Shown one piece after another: positions 7,436 through 15,200 of a DNA stretch of 18,909 bases. Within the stretch, counting starts at the first letter, position 1. The number at the start of each line of letters is the position of its first letter. The stretch is taken from contig DATLXH010000055.1 in NCBI GenBank assembly GCA_035576005.1, positions 1 to 18,909 of the forward strand, read 5' to 3'. Under the pieces are notes generated by a model. The model made no database searches and was not told where the DNA came from. It saw only the letters and a program-made list of their open reading frames with translations. This stretch comes from DATLXH01 sp035576005. Its GTDB lineage: Bacteria > Acidobacteriota > Thermoanaerobaculia > Gp7-AA8. Both the position numbers and the translations under genes were made by a program.

Positions 7436-8512
7436 ATGACTCGTCAGTTCTTTCTCGCAGCACTCTTCGCCCTTACCGCCACGGCCCTGATGGCGGAACC
7501 GTTCACGCTCGTGGTTCCGGTGGCCGCCAGCACACCAGGGGTGAACGACACAAACTGGAAGAGTGAGCTCTTCTTTCACAACGCCGGCAGGATTGCAGTT
7601 CCCGTCACCCTGACCTTTCATTCAGTCACCGGCACGGCATCGCCGGTGTCGATGACCCTTGCTCCCCGCAGTCGCGTATCCCTGGATGACGTCGTTGCGA
7701 AAACGTTCGGAAGCTCGGGAATCGGCGCGATCGAGATCACTGCAGACGCGGCCTTTGCAAACAGGCTTGCGGTCCACTCGCGACTTTATAATCTAACCTC
7801 GAATGGCACGCTGGGAGAGGATGTGCCTGCGATCCAGTCGACTGCTGGCCTGACAAGAGGCGACATTGGAATTCTGGCCGGCCCCTCTGATAGCGCCGCG
7901 TCCCGTTTCAACTTCGGACTCTACGCCGCCGAGGCGTCAACCGTGACGTGGTCGGTAATCCGGCGAGACGGCACCGAGCTCTCGTCTGTGACCGTCGATT
8001 ACGAAACGAACACACACGTCCAGTACAACCGTGGGATCGCGACGCTCCTCGGCCTCTCGCCCCAGGATGACGACACAGTCCACGCCTCAGTCATGAGCGG
8101 AAGCGTTTTCGTATACGGAAGCTCGATCGACGAGTCGACAGGCGATCCAACGTACGTCCACGCCGTTCGGGTGCGAGAGGAGGCATCGATCCAGTTCCTC
8201 GGTGTTGATCTGAATGACGATGGCAAGCTGGACGTGCTCGACGGCGACCAGGACGGTGTCCTCGACGCAGCCGTTACTATCGTTACCGGGAAGTTCGGCA
8301 ACTACTTCCGCATCGTGGCGCGTAGTGCCAAAGGCGATGCAGTTTCGTATTCGCTCCTCGAAGCCAGCCGCGATATTTCGTTCATCGACGCAGCGGGCCG
8401 AATCGGATGGTTACCGTCGCCAGCCCTGAGCGGGACGAACGGCTCGCTGGTCGTACGAGCGAGCGACGGGATGGATTCCGTCAACCTGACGATTCCGGTG
8501 ATTTTCCGATGA
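7436..8512 (+). CDS. Secreted beta-rich surface protein with calcium-binding motif
   Basis: A 358-residue exported protein, start fixed by AAAAGGAG seven bases before the ATG. Residues 1-20 are a classic signal peptide (FFLAALFALTATALMA then E). Residues about 25-135 form a domain starting VPVAASTPGVNDTNWKSELF with later LAPRSRVSLDDVV, a type I recognise from secreted Acidobacterial proteins that resembles adhesion or Ig-like modules; about 140-248 appears to be a second beta domain. Residues 258-277 (DLNDDGKLDVLDGDQDGVLD) are two dockerin or EF-hand-like D-x-N/D-x-D-G loops that should bind calcium. The tail (about 280-358) resembles a cadherin-like He_PIG fold: SYSLLEAS, then DAAGRIGWLPS, then LVVRASDG. 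No membrane anchor or sorting signal is seen. Function unknown; surface adhesion or matrix is inference. Confidence 0.8.
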   Translation: MTRQFFLAALFALTATALMAEPFTLVVPVAASTPGVNDTNWKSELFFHNAGRIAVPVTLTFHSVTGTASPVSMTLAPRSRVSLDDVVAKTFGSSGIGAIEITADAAFANRLAVHSRLYNLTSNGTLGEDVPAIQSTAGLTRGDIGILAGPSDSAASRFNFGLYAAEASTVTWSVIRRDGTELSSVTVDYETNTHVQYNRGIATLLGLSPQDDDTVHASVMSGSVFVYGSSIDESTGDPTYVHAVRVREEASIQFLGVDLNDDGKLDVLDGDQDGVLDAAVTIVTGKFGNYFRIVARSAKGDAVSYSLLEASRDISFIDAAGRIGWLPSPALSGTNGSLVVRASDGMDSVNLTIPVIFR

Positions 8513-8648
8513 ACGATTCCCCGGTTCACGCTCGGCTCTCCCCGCGATCTGCGCCGGAGACTCGAACGTCCGGCCACAGGACGCCCTGAATGTCACGTAA
8601 CAGGTGAGGTCTGGGACTTCTCTCGCCCGGAATGTCCTCGCAGAGCCG

Positions 8649-8776
8649 GGGGCGAAGCTTTGGAGTGCGGCAGCCGCAGCTGCCGCTTTCTGTGTCACGT
8701 CTCGAAGCCATTCATTCATGCGAGCTCGACCCAAAGAGCGGCAGCTGCGGCTGCCGCACTCCAAAGGCTTCGCCCC
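8649..8776. repeat. Palindromic repeat B, copy 1 (possible bidirectional terminator)
   Basis: An inverted repeat with arms of about 40 bases, from GGGGCGAAGCTTTGGAGTGC at 8649 to GCACTCCAAAGGCTTCGCCC at 8756-8775. The inner arms are GCAGCCGCAGCTGCCGCTTT and AGCGGCAGCTGCGGCTGCCG. The loop of about 44 bases is not conserved with copy 2. It sits between two convergent genes, where it could stop transcription from both sides. The rest of 8513-8802 shows nothing recognisable. Confidence 0.85.
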
Positions 8777-8802
8777 TCCCTCTCCGCCGTGAAATGCGTT
8801 TC

Positions 8803-10050
8803 TCAGCGAAAGATCACCTTGACGAATCGTCGCTTACCGACCTTCAACAGATAGGTTCTCCCCTCCGTTGAGTCGAGCGTCATCCTTGTCCCTTCGGCAC
8901 GATCCTGGTCAACGGTTACACCTCCCTGCGCGAGAAGCCGCGTCGCTTCCTTGTTCGTCGGAGCGACACCTGCAGCAACCATGATCTTCGTGAGCAGCTG
9001 TGGCTCTGACGAGGATTCGAGCACCTTTTCATCGACCTCAGTCGGCGCCTGTCGTTCACTGAAAACTCTTCTGAACTCTTCATCCGCTTTTTCCGCGTCT
9101 GCAGGCGAGTGGAAATCGGAAATGATCGATCGTGCCAGTTGACGCTTCGCTTCCATCGGATGGAGCTCACCTGACTCGGCCTGGACGCGAAGCTCTTTGA
9201 TCGCAGGCGACGGGAGGTCGGTGCAGAGCTCGTAGTACTTCCACATCATCTCGTCCGGGATCGACATGATCTTCCCGTACATCGATCCTGCCGGCTCATC
9301 GATGCCGATGTAGTTTCCAAGCGACTTCGACATCTTTTCGTTTCCGTCGAGACCCTCGAGCAACGGCAGAGTGATGACCACCTGGGGCTCGAGCTCGTAT
9401 TCGCGCATGAGATCCCGACCGACGAGGAGATTGAATAGCTGATCGGTCCCACCCATCTCGACGTCCGCCTCGAGCGCCACCGAATCGTATCCCTGCGCGA
9501 GTGGGTAGAGCAGCTCGTGCATCGCGATCGGCTGATGATCGTCGAAGCGTTTTCTGAAGTCGTCACGCTCCAGAATCCTTGCCAGTGTGTATCGCGAAGC
9601 AAGGCGGATCATCCCTTCGGCGCCGAGAGCTGAGAGCCACTCGGAGTTGAATCGGACGTCGGTTGTTTCGGGATCAAGAATTTTGAAGACCTGCCTTCTA
9701 TACGTCTCGGCATTCTCGGCAATCTCTTCCCGGGAGAGCGCAGGCCGCGTCACCTTCTTGCCCGTCGGATCGCCGATCATCCCGGTGAAGTCGCCGATGA
9801 GAAAGACGACGCGATGTCCGAGCAATTGGAAATGTCGCATCTTTCGAATCACCACGGTGTGGCCAAGATGGATGTCCGGAGCTGTCGGATCGAATCCGAC
9901 TTTGATCGTGAGCTGACGGCCAGCATCCGCGGCGCGCGCAAGCTTCTTCGCGAGGTCAGCGCGGTCGATGAAATCGACAACCCCTTTACCAAGAAAATCG
10001 ACCTGCTGCTCGGGAGTCATTGCCGCCAGAGCGGGTGAGAATGTCGTCAT
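8803..10050 (-). CDS. tyrS: Tyrosyl-tRNA synthetase
   Basis: A 415-residue class I aminoacyl-tRNA synthetase that charges tRNA-Tyr. The adenylate site is clear: GFDPTAPDIHLGH carries the HIGH-type signature (residues 61-64), DPTGKK follows near 94-99, the tyrosine pocket region reads LYPLAQGYDSVALEADVEMGGTDQ, and KMSKS is at 239-243. The last 60 or so residues (TNKEATRLLAQGGVTVDQDR...LLKVGKRRF) are the S4-like RNA-binding domain. D-P-T-A-P-D-I-H-L-G-H places it in the TyrZ/long-type group. An ATG seven codons upstream (10071) lies inside repeat A copy 2 and would add MRARIAG; the inner ATG is preferred, though neither has a good Shine-Dalgarno sequence. No T-box or other leader is seen, since the repeat fills the upstream DNA. 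Confidence 0.97.
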   Translation of the reverse strand: MTTFSPALAAMTPEQQVDFLGKGVVDFIDRADLAKKLARAADAGRQLTIKVGFDPTAPDIHLGHTVVIRKMRHFQLLGHRVVFLIGDFTGMIGDPTGKKVTRPALSREEIAENAETYRRQVFKILDPETTDVRFNSEWLSALGAEGMIRLASRYTLARILERDDFRKRFDDHQPIAMHELLYPLAQGYDSVALEADVEMGGTDQLFNLLVGRDLMREYELEPQVVITLPLLEGLDGNEKMSKSLGNYIGIDEPAGSMYGKIMSIPDEMMWKYYELCTDLPSPAIKELRVQAESGELHPMEAKRQLARSIISDFHSPADAEKADEEFRRVFSERQAPTEVDEKVLESSSEPQLLTKIMVAAGVAPTNKEATRLLAQGGVTVDQDRAEGTRMTLDSTEGRTYLLKVGKRRFVKVIFR

Positions 10051-10062
10051 GCCAGCGATTCT

Positions 10063-10244
10063 AGCCCGCATTTCCCACAGACCTTTGTCGTGAGACGGCG
10101 GAGAGTGGCTTGGATGCGAGGCGCACGGCGATTTTGCGACGAAGGCATAGTCGACACTATGTCAAGGAGCGAAATTGCCGTGCAACGAAGCAGACGGGCC
10201 GCTATCCGTCGTCTCACGGCGAAGGTCTGTGAGAAATGCGGGCT
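10063..10244 (+). repeat. Dispersed giant-palindrome repeat A, copy 2 (full)
   Basis: The complete 182-bp reference copy. It starts AGCCCGCATTTCCCACAGAC and ends GGTCTGTGAGAAATGCGGGC. The two halves are near-complementary over their whole length, about the centre CATAGTCGACACTATG. It lies directly upstream of tyrS and runs to within 13 bases of its start codon, and it contains the alternative upstream ATG. Confidence 0.95.
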
Positions 10245-10270
10245 GGGATGAAATCTCAATGCGGATTGCA

Positions 10271-10348
10271 GAATGCGAAACGAAGAAGGCAGAAAAGCTC
10301 AACTCCCGCTCTTCTCTTTCTGCATTCTGCTTGCTCCGTTTCGCATTC
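10271..10348. repeat. Inverted repeat downstream of the AmpG-like gene
   Basis: GAATGCGAAACG (10271-10282) pairs with CGTTTCGCATTC (10337-10348), and inside it GCAGAAAAG (10289-10297) pairs loosely with CTTTCTGC (10316-10323). It lies 15 bases past the stop of the minus-strand transporter gene and may help end or stabilise its mRNA. There is no T run, so it is not a textbook terminator. Confidence 0.6.
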
Positions 10349-10363
10349 CTTTTGGCACGATCA

Positions 10364-11587
10364 CTAAGTCTGGACTTGAGCTCCGTCCCCTCCACCTTGA
10401 CGAAATACATCCTCGATCAACTTTCGTGAGCTCCAGACCAGCAGCAGTCCGGGCAACCCTAAGAGGACCGTCAACCAGAAGTACTGCGTGTACCCGAGGC
10501 TCTGCGCTCCGATTCCACTGAACGAACCGGCCAGCGATCGCATGAGGCCGAACAGCGCCGTCAGCAGGGCATACTCGGTCGCCGCGTTCTCTTTATTACA
10601 AATCGACATGAGGTACGACAGGAAAGCCGTTGCACCCAGCCCTTCGCTGAAACTCTCGATTACAGCGGCCATGTAGATCGCTGCACGTCCGCCATCGAGC
10701 GAAGAAACGAGCGCGTAGCCGCCGTTCGAAAGTACCTGGATCACGCCCATCCAGAGCAGAGACCAGACGATTCCATAACGACGGACGAACCAGCCGGCGA
10801 TGATGGCACCGAGGATCGTGAACGCGACCCCGATCACCGTGGTGACCGTCCCGACCTCGGCGGCCGAGTACCCGCGATCTATCCAGAACGGCTTGATCAT
10901 CGGGGCCAGTGCACGGTCTCCCAGCTTGTAGAGGAGGACGACACCGAGGACGCGGCCGCCATTCGTCCGGTTCAGAGACGCACGAACATTTCTCAGTATG
11001 TGCGTCCCGCGGACGGCCGAGCGATTCTCCGCAGGGAGAAACGGAGTTGCGAGAAGAATCAGACAGGTCAGAATGGCGGCTGCGGCGAAGGCGGTTCCCC
11101 ACGACGTGCGCGACGCCAAAGCAGCCAGCCCTCCCCCACTCAGGATGATCCCGACCCGGTAGGCCGCCAGACGGATCGAGTTGACGGGACCAACAAGCCG
11201 CGGCGGTGTCGCCGAGATCGTGAAGGCATCGATCGCGATGTCTTGTGTGGCAGACGCCAGAGCCAGGATCGTGATCAGGATCCAGAAACTGCGTCCCTGC
11301 GGCTCACCGATCAATCCGAGAGCAGCAAGCGTCGATACGAGACCAGCGAGAGCGACAGCGATCCAGCGGCGATATGTCCCATAGAGATCGACAAGCGGTG
11401 CCCAGAAAAGCTTCAACGTCCAGACGAGGCCGACCGTGCTGAGTAACGCGATCTCGGCGAGCGAAACGCCATGGACACGGAGATAAATCGGCGCCAGCTC
11501 AGTGATGAGACCGTACGGTAAACCCTCCGAGAAATAGAGCAGCGCAGCCGCGAAAGGGATCGATAGCCTGGGTCTCAAAAGGCGCAT
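10364..11587 (-). CDS. AmpG-like MFS permease
   Basis: A 407-residue, 12-segment major facilitator. The family features of AmpG and acetyl-CoA-transporter-like permeases are present: LYFSEGLPYGLI near 17-28, the TM4 signature ATQDIAIDAF at 113-122, and IESFSEGLGATAFLSYLMSIC near 304-324 followed by ATEYALLTALFGL. AmpG carries anhydro-muropeptides from periplasm to cytoplasm for peptidoglycan recycling. It is shorter than E. coli AmpG (491 aa), like many AmpG-like proteins outside Enterobacteria, so the substrate could differ. AAGGA touches the ATG directly, an unusually short spacing; GAGAGC a little further up may serve instead. Divergent from the lipoprotein gene with only 34 bases between, so promoters overlap. 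No beta-lactamase or ampR is near. Confidence 0.82.
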   Translation of the reverse strand: MRLLRPRLSIPFAAALLYFSEGLPYGLITELAPIYLRVHGVSLAEIALLSTVGLVWTLKLFWAPLVDLYGTYRRWIAVALAGLVSTLAALGLIGEPQGRSFWILITILALASATQDIAIDAFTISATPPRLVGPVNSIRLAAYRVGIILSGGGLAALASRTSWGTAFAAAAILTCLILLATPFLPAENRSAVRGTHILRNVRASLNRTNGGRVLGVVLLYKLGDRALAPMIKPFWIDRGYSAAEVGTVTTVIGVAFTILGAIIAGWFVRRYGIVWSLLWMGVIQVLSNGGYALVSSLDGGRAAIYMAAVIESFSEGLGATAFLSYLMSICNKENAATEYALLTALFGLMRSLAGSFSGIGAQSLGYTQYFWLTVLLGLPGLLLVWSSRKLIEDVFRQGGGDGAQVQT

Positions 11588-11621
11588 TCCTTGCTCTCAT
11601 TGTCGTCGGAGGTAGTCAAAA

Positions 11622-12011
11622 ATGAGGCAGAAATATCTTCTACTGGCAGTCATGACCCTGCTCCTTGCCGGCTGCGGAGCGCTTGGCGGGCTGGGCGGAC
11701 TCGGTGCCCTGGGTGGAATCCTCGGAAGTCCTGGCAGTGACACCAGCTCGGACATTCGAGGGACCGTCGATCGAATCGACACCAACGCACAGCGAATCGA
11801 CCTCGATGTTCAGTACGTGAACAACCTGCGCGACGCCCGAAGCGACAGCTCGATTTACTACGATTCACAGACGCGCGTCGAATACGACGGGAAGACCCAC
11901 CGACCGGAGGATCTCGAACGTGGCGACGAGATATCGGTCCGCGGCGCGAACCGCAGCGGACGTTACGTCGCTGAGACTGTAACGGTCACGCGAAACGCGA
12001 GGCGAGACTAA
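11622..12011 (+). CDS. Small DUF5666-like lipoprotein
   Basis: A 129-residue exported lipoprotein. The signal peptide MRQKYLLLAVMTLLLAGC ends in a lipobox L-A-G-C with the lipidated cysteine at 18. A Gly/Leu-rich linker follows (19-38), then a compact beta domain (about 43-126) beginning DIRGTVDRIDTNAQRIDLD and including TRVEYDGKTHRPEDLERGDEISVRG. That is the OB-like pattern of DUF5666 proteins, whose function is unknown. GGAGG lies nine bases before the ATG. The residue after Cys is Gly, so outer-membrane sorting is likely if Lol rules apply. Confidence 0.8.
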   Translation: MRQKYLLLAVMTLLLAGCGALGGLGGLGALGGILGSPGSDTSSDIRGTVDRIDTNAQRIDLDVQYVNNLRDARSDSSIYYDSQTRVEYDGKTHRPEDLERGDEISVRGANRSGRYVAETVTVTRNARRD

Positions 12012-12028
12012 CTCCCGACGAAACCAGG

Positions 12029-12226
12029 AGGGACTCGCGCCCGAAGGGGCGAATCCCTCTCCCCGGCGGGGAGAGGGTGGTCGCGTAGCGACCGGGAGAG
12101 GGGCCGCGAGAGATACGAACACCTCGCCCTTTTCGACGGACTGGCGAGACTTTCACGCCCCTCTCCCTGCTTCGCTCCGCTCGCTTCCCTCTCCCCGCCG
12201 GGGAGAGGGATTACGCCGCTTCGCGG
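12029..12226. repeat. CTCTCCC-type compound palindrome (repeat C, copy 1)
   Basis: A 200-bp compound inverted repeat. Two 23-bp near-palindromes of C-C-C-T-C-T-C-C-C-C / G-G-G-G-A-G-A-G-G-G type (12055-12077 and 12187-12209) lie at its ends. An inner small hairpin, GGTCGCGTAGCGACC, is followed by GGGAGAGGGG, matched by CCCCTCTCCC on the other side. The same layout recurs at 15201-15355. Elements like this are widespread between genes of many Gram-negatives. It follows the lipoprotein gene by 17 bases. From 12227 to 12352 I see nothing. Confidence 0.8.
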
Positions 12227-12352
12227 CTCAACGACGTCAGACAGTGAACCGGTCTCATCAGAAGCTTGGGCGGAGCGCACCCGCTGTTAACGCCTCGGGA
12301 CGACGGCCTTACCGATGCGGACCAGCGATTCGGCTTTGATTCAGTCGAGCTA

Positions 12353-12533
12353 AGCCCGCATTTCTCACAGTCGTTCGTCGCCAAGCAGCGGATAGCGGCC
12401 TGTCTGCTTCGTTGCACAACGGTTTCGCTCCTCGACATAGTGTCAACTATGCCCTCGTCACGAAACCGTCCTGCGCCTCGCATCCAAGCCACTCTCCGCC
12501 GCCTGGCGACGAACGACTGTGAGAAATGCGGGT
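12353..12533 (-). repeat. Dispersed giant-palindrome repeat A, copy 3 (divergent, reversed)
   Basis: A full 181-bp copy in the opposite orientation. It has the most changes of the five, yet its two outer arms match perfectly over about 29 bases: the changed block CAGTCGTTCGTCGCC (12368-12382) is complemented by GGCGACGAACGACTG (12505-12519), and AACGGTTTCG by CGAAACCGT. It lies 100 bases upstream of the helical-repeat gene. Confidence 0.93.
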
Positions 12534-12633
12534 TAAGGCGACGATGCGAAAAACGTTCAATGCCGCATTTGCCCCCGTCGCGTAAAACAGACAAGATGCA
12601 GTTTCTGATTTTTCGACCGCGATCCCACCGCCC

Positions 12634-13722
12634 ATGACCACTTCCCCGCTTCCCGAACTGACTGGCTCTGCGCTGATACGCAGGATTCACGATGGGGAGA
12701 TCGCTCGCGAATTTCTCATTCACGCCGCGAACGGATTCCTTCCGTTTCCTCAGGAAGATCTCGTCGCGGTGCTCGCGTATCTGGCAGGAGGGGACGACGG
12801 CGAGATCTCGAAGCTCGCGAAAAAGTCGCTCGCTGAGATTCCGGCAACGCTGATTCTCGCGGTCGCGCGTGACCCGGGCACGGAACCGGAGGTGATCTCA
12901 TCGCTCGCTTTGGTGACCGAGGATACGGCGGTGATCGAGTCGCTGCTTCGCAACCGGTCCACTCCCGACGAAGCGGTCGTCAGGCTGGCTTCGAGGGCTG
13001 ATACCCACATTCAGGAAGTCATCGTGATCAACCAGGCGCGAATCCTCCGGACGCCTGCAATTCTCGACGCCCTCCTGGCCAATCCCAATATTTCGCTTGA
13101 CGTAAAACGGAGGGCTCTGGAGGTTCGCGAGGAGTTCTTCGAAAAGAAAGCGCGAATCGAGGAGGAGCGTGCCGCCGATGCTCAGGCGGCCCAGGAGGCC
13201 GAGGATCTGTCGGCCATTGCCGACCTCCTCGAGAAGGCGGCTGCAGAAGGTGAGGAGAAAAGTCCTCAGATTGCCCCGTCAGCCGAGGACCTGCAGGATC
13301 CGGAAAAGCAGAGCGTCTTCACCCAGATTCTTTTAATGACTGTCTCGCAACGCGTGCAGCTCGCGTTTAAGGGATCGAAGACCCAGCGTACGATCCTGAT
13401 TCGCGATCAGAACAGACTGGTCTGCGGAGCGGTGATCCGGAATCCCCGCATCAGTGAATCCGAGGTCGAATCGATTGCAGGGATGCGGAACGTGAATGAT
13501 GAGGTCCTGCGATTGATCTCAATGCGCCGCGAGTGGATGTCGAAGTACCCGATCGTACTCTCGCTCGTCCGAAACCCGAAAGCGCCGATTGGAGTTGTTC
13601 TCCCACTGATCAATCGTTTAACCTTACGGGAGCTGAAACAGCTGAAAACCGACAAGAACGTGTCGGAAGCGATCCGAACGTCCTGCCGTAAGCTCTACGA
13701 GACACGAAACAAAAAGAACTGA
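12634..13722 (+). CDS. Conserved alpha-helical (HEAT-like) repeat protein
   Basis: A 362-residue soluble protein without signal peptide or membrane segment. Residues about 8-165 and 228-355 look like stacked short helices of HEAT or DUF2336 type, each ending in repeated N-P or D-P turns (ARDPGTEPEVI, ANPNISLDV, RNPRISESEV, RNPKAPIGV). Between them lies a charged segment (165-225; KKARIEEERAADAQAAQEAE) that may form a coiled coil. VSQRVQLAFKGSKTQRTILI near 237-256 and NVNDEVLRLI near 286-295 are a block I recall from a conserved family of myxobacteria and Acidobacteria with no known function. First gene of a tight operon with a J-domain protein (no gap) and a PP2C phosphatase. A scaffold or adaptor role is inference. 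No obvious Shine-Dalgarno sequence. Confidence 0.8.
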   Translation: MTTSPLPELTGSALIRRIHDGEIAREFLIHAANGFLPFPQEDLVAVLAYLAGGDDGEISKLAKKSLAEIPATLILAVARDPGTEPEVISSLALVTEDTAVIESLLRNRSTPDEAVVRLASRADTHIQEVIVINQARILRTPAILDALLANPNISLDVKRRALEVREEFFEKKARIEEERAADAQAAQEAEDLSAIADLLEKAAAEGEEKSPQIAPSAEDLQDPEKQSVFTQILLMTVSQRVQLAFKGSKTQRTILIRDQNRLVCGAVIRNPRISESEVESIAGMRNVNDEVLRLISMRREWMSKYPIVLSLVRNPKAPIGVVLPLINRLTLRELKQLKTDKNVSEAIRTSCRKLYETRNKKN

Positions 13723-14388
13723 ATGATCAAGGGCACCTACTACGAAATCCTCGGCGTGGAGAAGAGCGCGTCTGAAGTCACGATCCGGGAGCGCTTCAGG
13801 GAACTGGCCCGCCAGAACCACCCCGATCGCTACCGCGGCGATAAGAAGGCGGACGCCGAGGTTGCGTTCCAGAACCTCACCGAAGCTCTCAATGTGCTGA
13901 CCAACTCTGCGCGGAGGCGGCAGTACGATACCGAGATCCAGAGTCCCGGTGCGAAGGGAACGTCAGACTTTACGCAAATCGCGAAGGCCTATGTCAGCCA
14001 GGGTGTGAAAGCTTTCAAGGAGGGAAACTACTCCGCTGCCCGCGAGCACTTCGACATGGCAGTCAAGCACAATCCGCAGGACGCAAAGGCATTTCACTAT
14101 CTCGCGATGGCGTGCACGCGCATACCATCTATGATGCGACAGGGAGTTCAGGCCATCGAGTCTGCGGTGCAGCGTGAACCGTACAATCCGTTGTTTCTCA
14201 AGGATGCCGGGATGATCTGCAAACGCGCCGGGCTCGCTGCGAAGGCAGAGCGATATTTCGAGCAGGCGCTCGAGTGGGACAAGGACAATCCCGATATTCT
14301 GAATGCATTGGCGGAGCTCAGACAGGGTAAAGGGGAAGTGAAAGAGAGTGGGAAGGGGATACTGGACTCTCTTTTCAAAAAGGGTTGA
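13723..14388 (+). CDS. J-domain (DnaJ-like) protein with TPR repeats
   Basis: A 221-residue cytosolic protein. Residues 5-68 are a J domain (TYYEILGVEKSASEVTIRERF, then QNHPDRY) with the essential H-P-D at 33-35, which stimulates ATP hydrolysis by DnaK. Residues about 80-205 form three TPR-like helix pairs (AYVSQGVKAFKEGNYSAAREHF; DAKAFHYLAMA; AGLAAKAERYFEQALEWDKDNP). It lacks the Gly/Phe, zinc-finger and C-terminal substrate domains of true DnaJ, so it is a specialised class C co-chaperone that probably brings DnaK to a particular client. Its ATG directly follows the stop codon of the upstream gene, so translational coupling is likely. The downstream PP2C gene begins within a few bases. Confidence 0.92.
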   Translation: MIKGTYYEILGVEKSASEVTIRERFRELARQNHPDRYRGDKKADAEVAFQNLTEALNVLTNSARRRQYDTEIQSPGAKGTSDFTQIAKAYVSQGVKAFKEGNYSAAREHFDMAVKHNPQDAKAFHYLAMACTRIPSMMRQGVQAIESAVQREPYNPLFLKDAGMICKRAGLAAKAERYFEQALEWDKDNPDILNALAELRQGKGEVKESGKGILDSLFKKG

Positions 14389-14393
14389 GCTTG

Positions 14394-15149
14394 ATGGAAG
14401 TCAAAGCATTCGGTCTCACACATGTCGGGCGGCAACGACAGCACAATGAAGACTCGTTCCTCGTCGAATCGGGGGAGAAACTCTTTGTGGTGGCAGACGG
14501 CATGGGAGGTCACGCGGCGGGGGAGATCGCTTCCCGGATCGCGGTCGAGTCGGTCGCTGAATTCATCGTTCACACGGTCGAGGACGATGGCACATGGCCT
14601 CATGCGTACGATGAGCACTTCAAGCGCTCGACGAACCGCCTCATCGCCGCGCTGAAGATGGCCAACACCCGAGTGGTGGAGGCGATGAAGAAGGACCTGC
14701 GGTTGCGAGGAATGGGCACGACCATTGTCGGGTGTCTGCAGGACAACGACACGATGTCAGTAGCCCACGTCGGGGATTCGAGGGCGTATCTCATCCGCGG
14801 CGCGCAGATCTCGCGCATCACAAACGATCATTCATGGGTATTCGAGCAGGTTCAGGCTGGAATGCTCACGGAGGCTGAGGCGGAGAAGCATCCGCTTCGA
14901 AATGTCATCACGCGCGCTCTGGGCGGTTCCCTCAGTGTGGTCCCGGACGCCTCGGAGATCAATTGTCAGCCCGGCGACGTTTATCTGCTCTGCTCGGATG
15001 GGCTGACCGGAATGGTGCAGGACGATGAGCTCCTGACGCTCGTCACGGAGAGCCTCGACCTGGATGCTGTCGGCCAGCGGCTCATCGACCGGGCCAATGA
15101 GCAGGGCGGGATCGACAACATCACGGTTGTCCTCGTCAGAACCACGTAG
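14394..15149 (+). CDS. PP2C-family serine/threonine phosphatase (Stp/PrpC-like)
   Basis: A 251-residue metal-dependent protein phosphatase, single domain, cytosolic. All family motifs are intact: GRQRQHNEDSF (12-22), VADGMGGHAAGE with metal-binding Asp35-Gly36, GMGTTIVGC, VAHVGDSRAYLI (123-134), ITNDHSWV, ITRALG, LLCSDGLTGMV with Asp202, and GGIDNITVVLV with Asp241. Such enzymes reverse Hanks-type Ser/Thr kinase phosphorylation. A TTG at 14385, overlapping the previous stop, is a possible alternative start, but the ATG at 14394 has AAAGGG at suitable distance. Last gene of the three-gene operon; no kinase lies next to it, so its partner is elsewhere. Pairing with a J-domain/TPR protein suggests a link between phospho-signalling and chaperone action, which is inference. 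Confidence 0.95.
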   Translation: MEVKAFGLTHVGRQRQHNEDSFLVESGEKLFVVADGMGGHAAGEIASRIAVESVAEFIVHTVEDDGTWPHAYDEHFKRSTNRLIAALKMANTRVVEAMKKDLRLRGMGTTIVGCLQDNDTMSVAHVGDSRAYLIRGAQISRITNDHSWVFEQVQAGMLTEAEAEKHPLRNVITRALGGSLSVVPDASEINCQPGDVYLLCSDGLTGMVQDDELLTLVTESLDLDAVGQRLIDRANEQGGIDNITVVLVRTT

Positions 15150-15200
15150 TCGCTGCGTGACAGTGTCGCGGCGCGCGGCGCTCGCGATCGTTTTTCGTTC

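Noticed and set aside
12012..12352. Riboswitch or leader RNA before the helical-repeat gene
   Set aside because: The structure belongs to the C-T-C-T-C-C-C palindrome family seen again at 15201; no riboswitch core motif is visible.
15150..15200. Intrinsic terminator after the PP2C gene
   Set aside because: A T5 run is present, but the preceding GC-rich stretch gives no convincing continuous stem.
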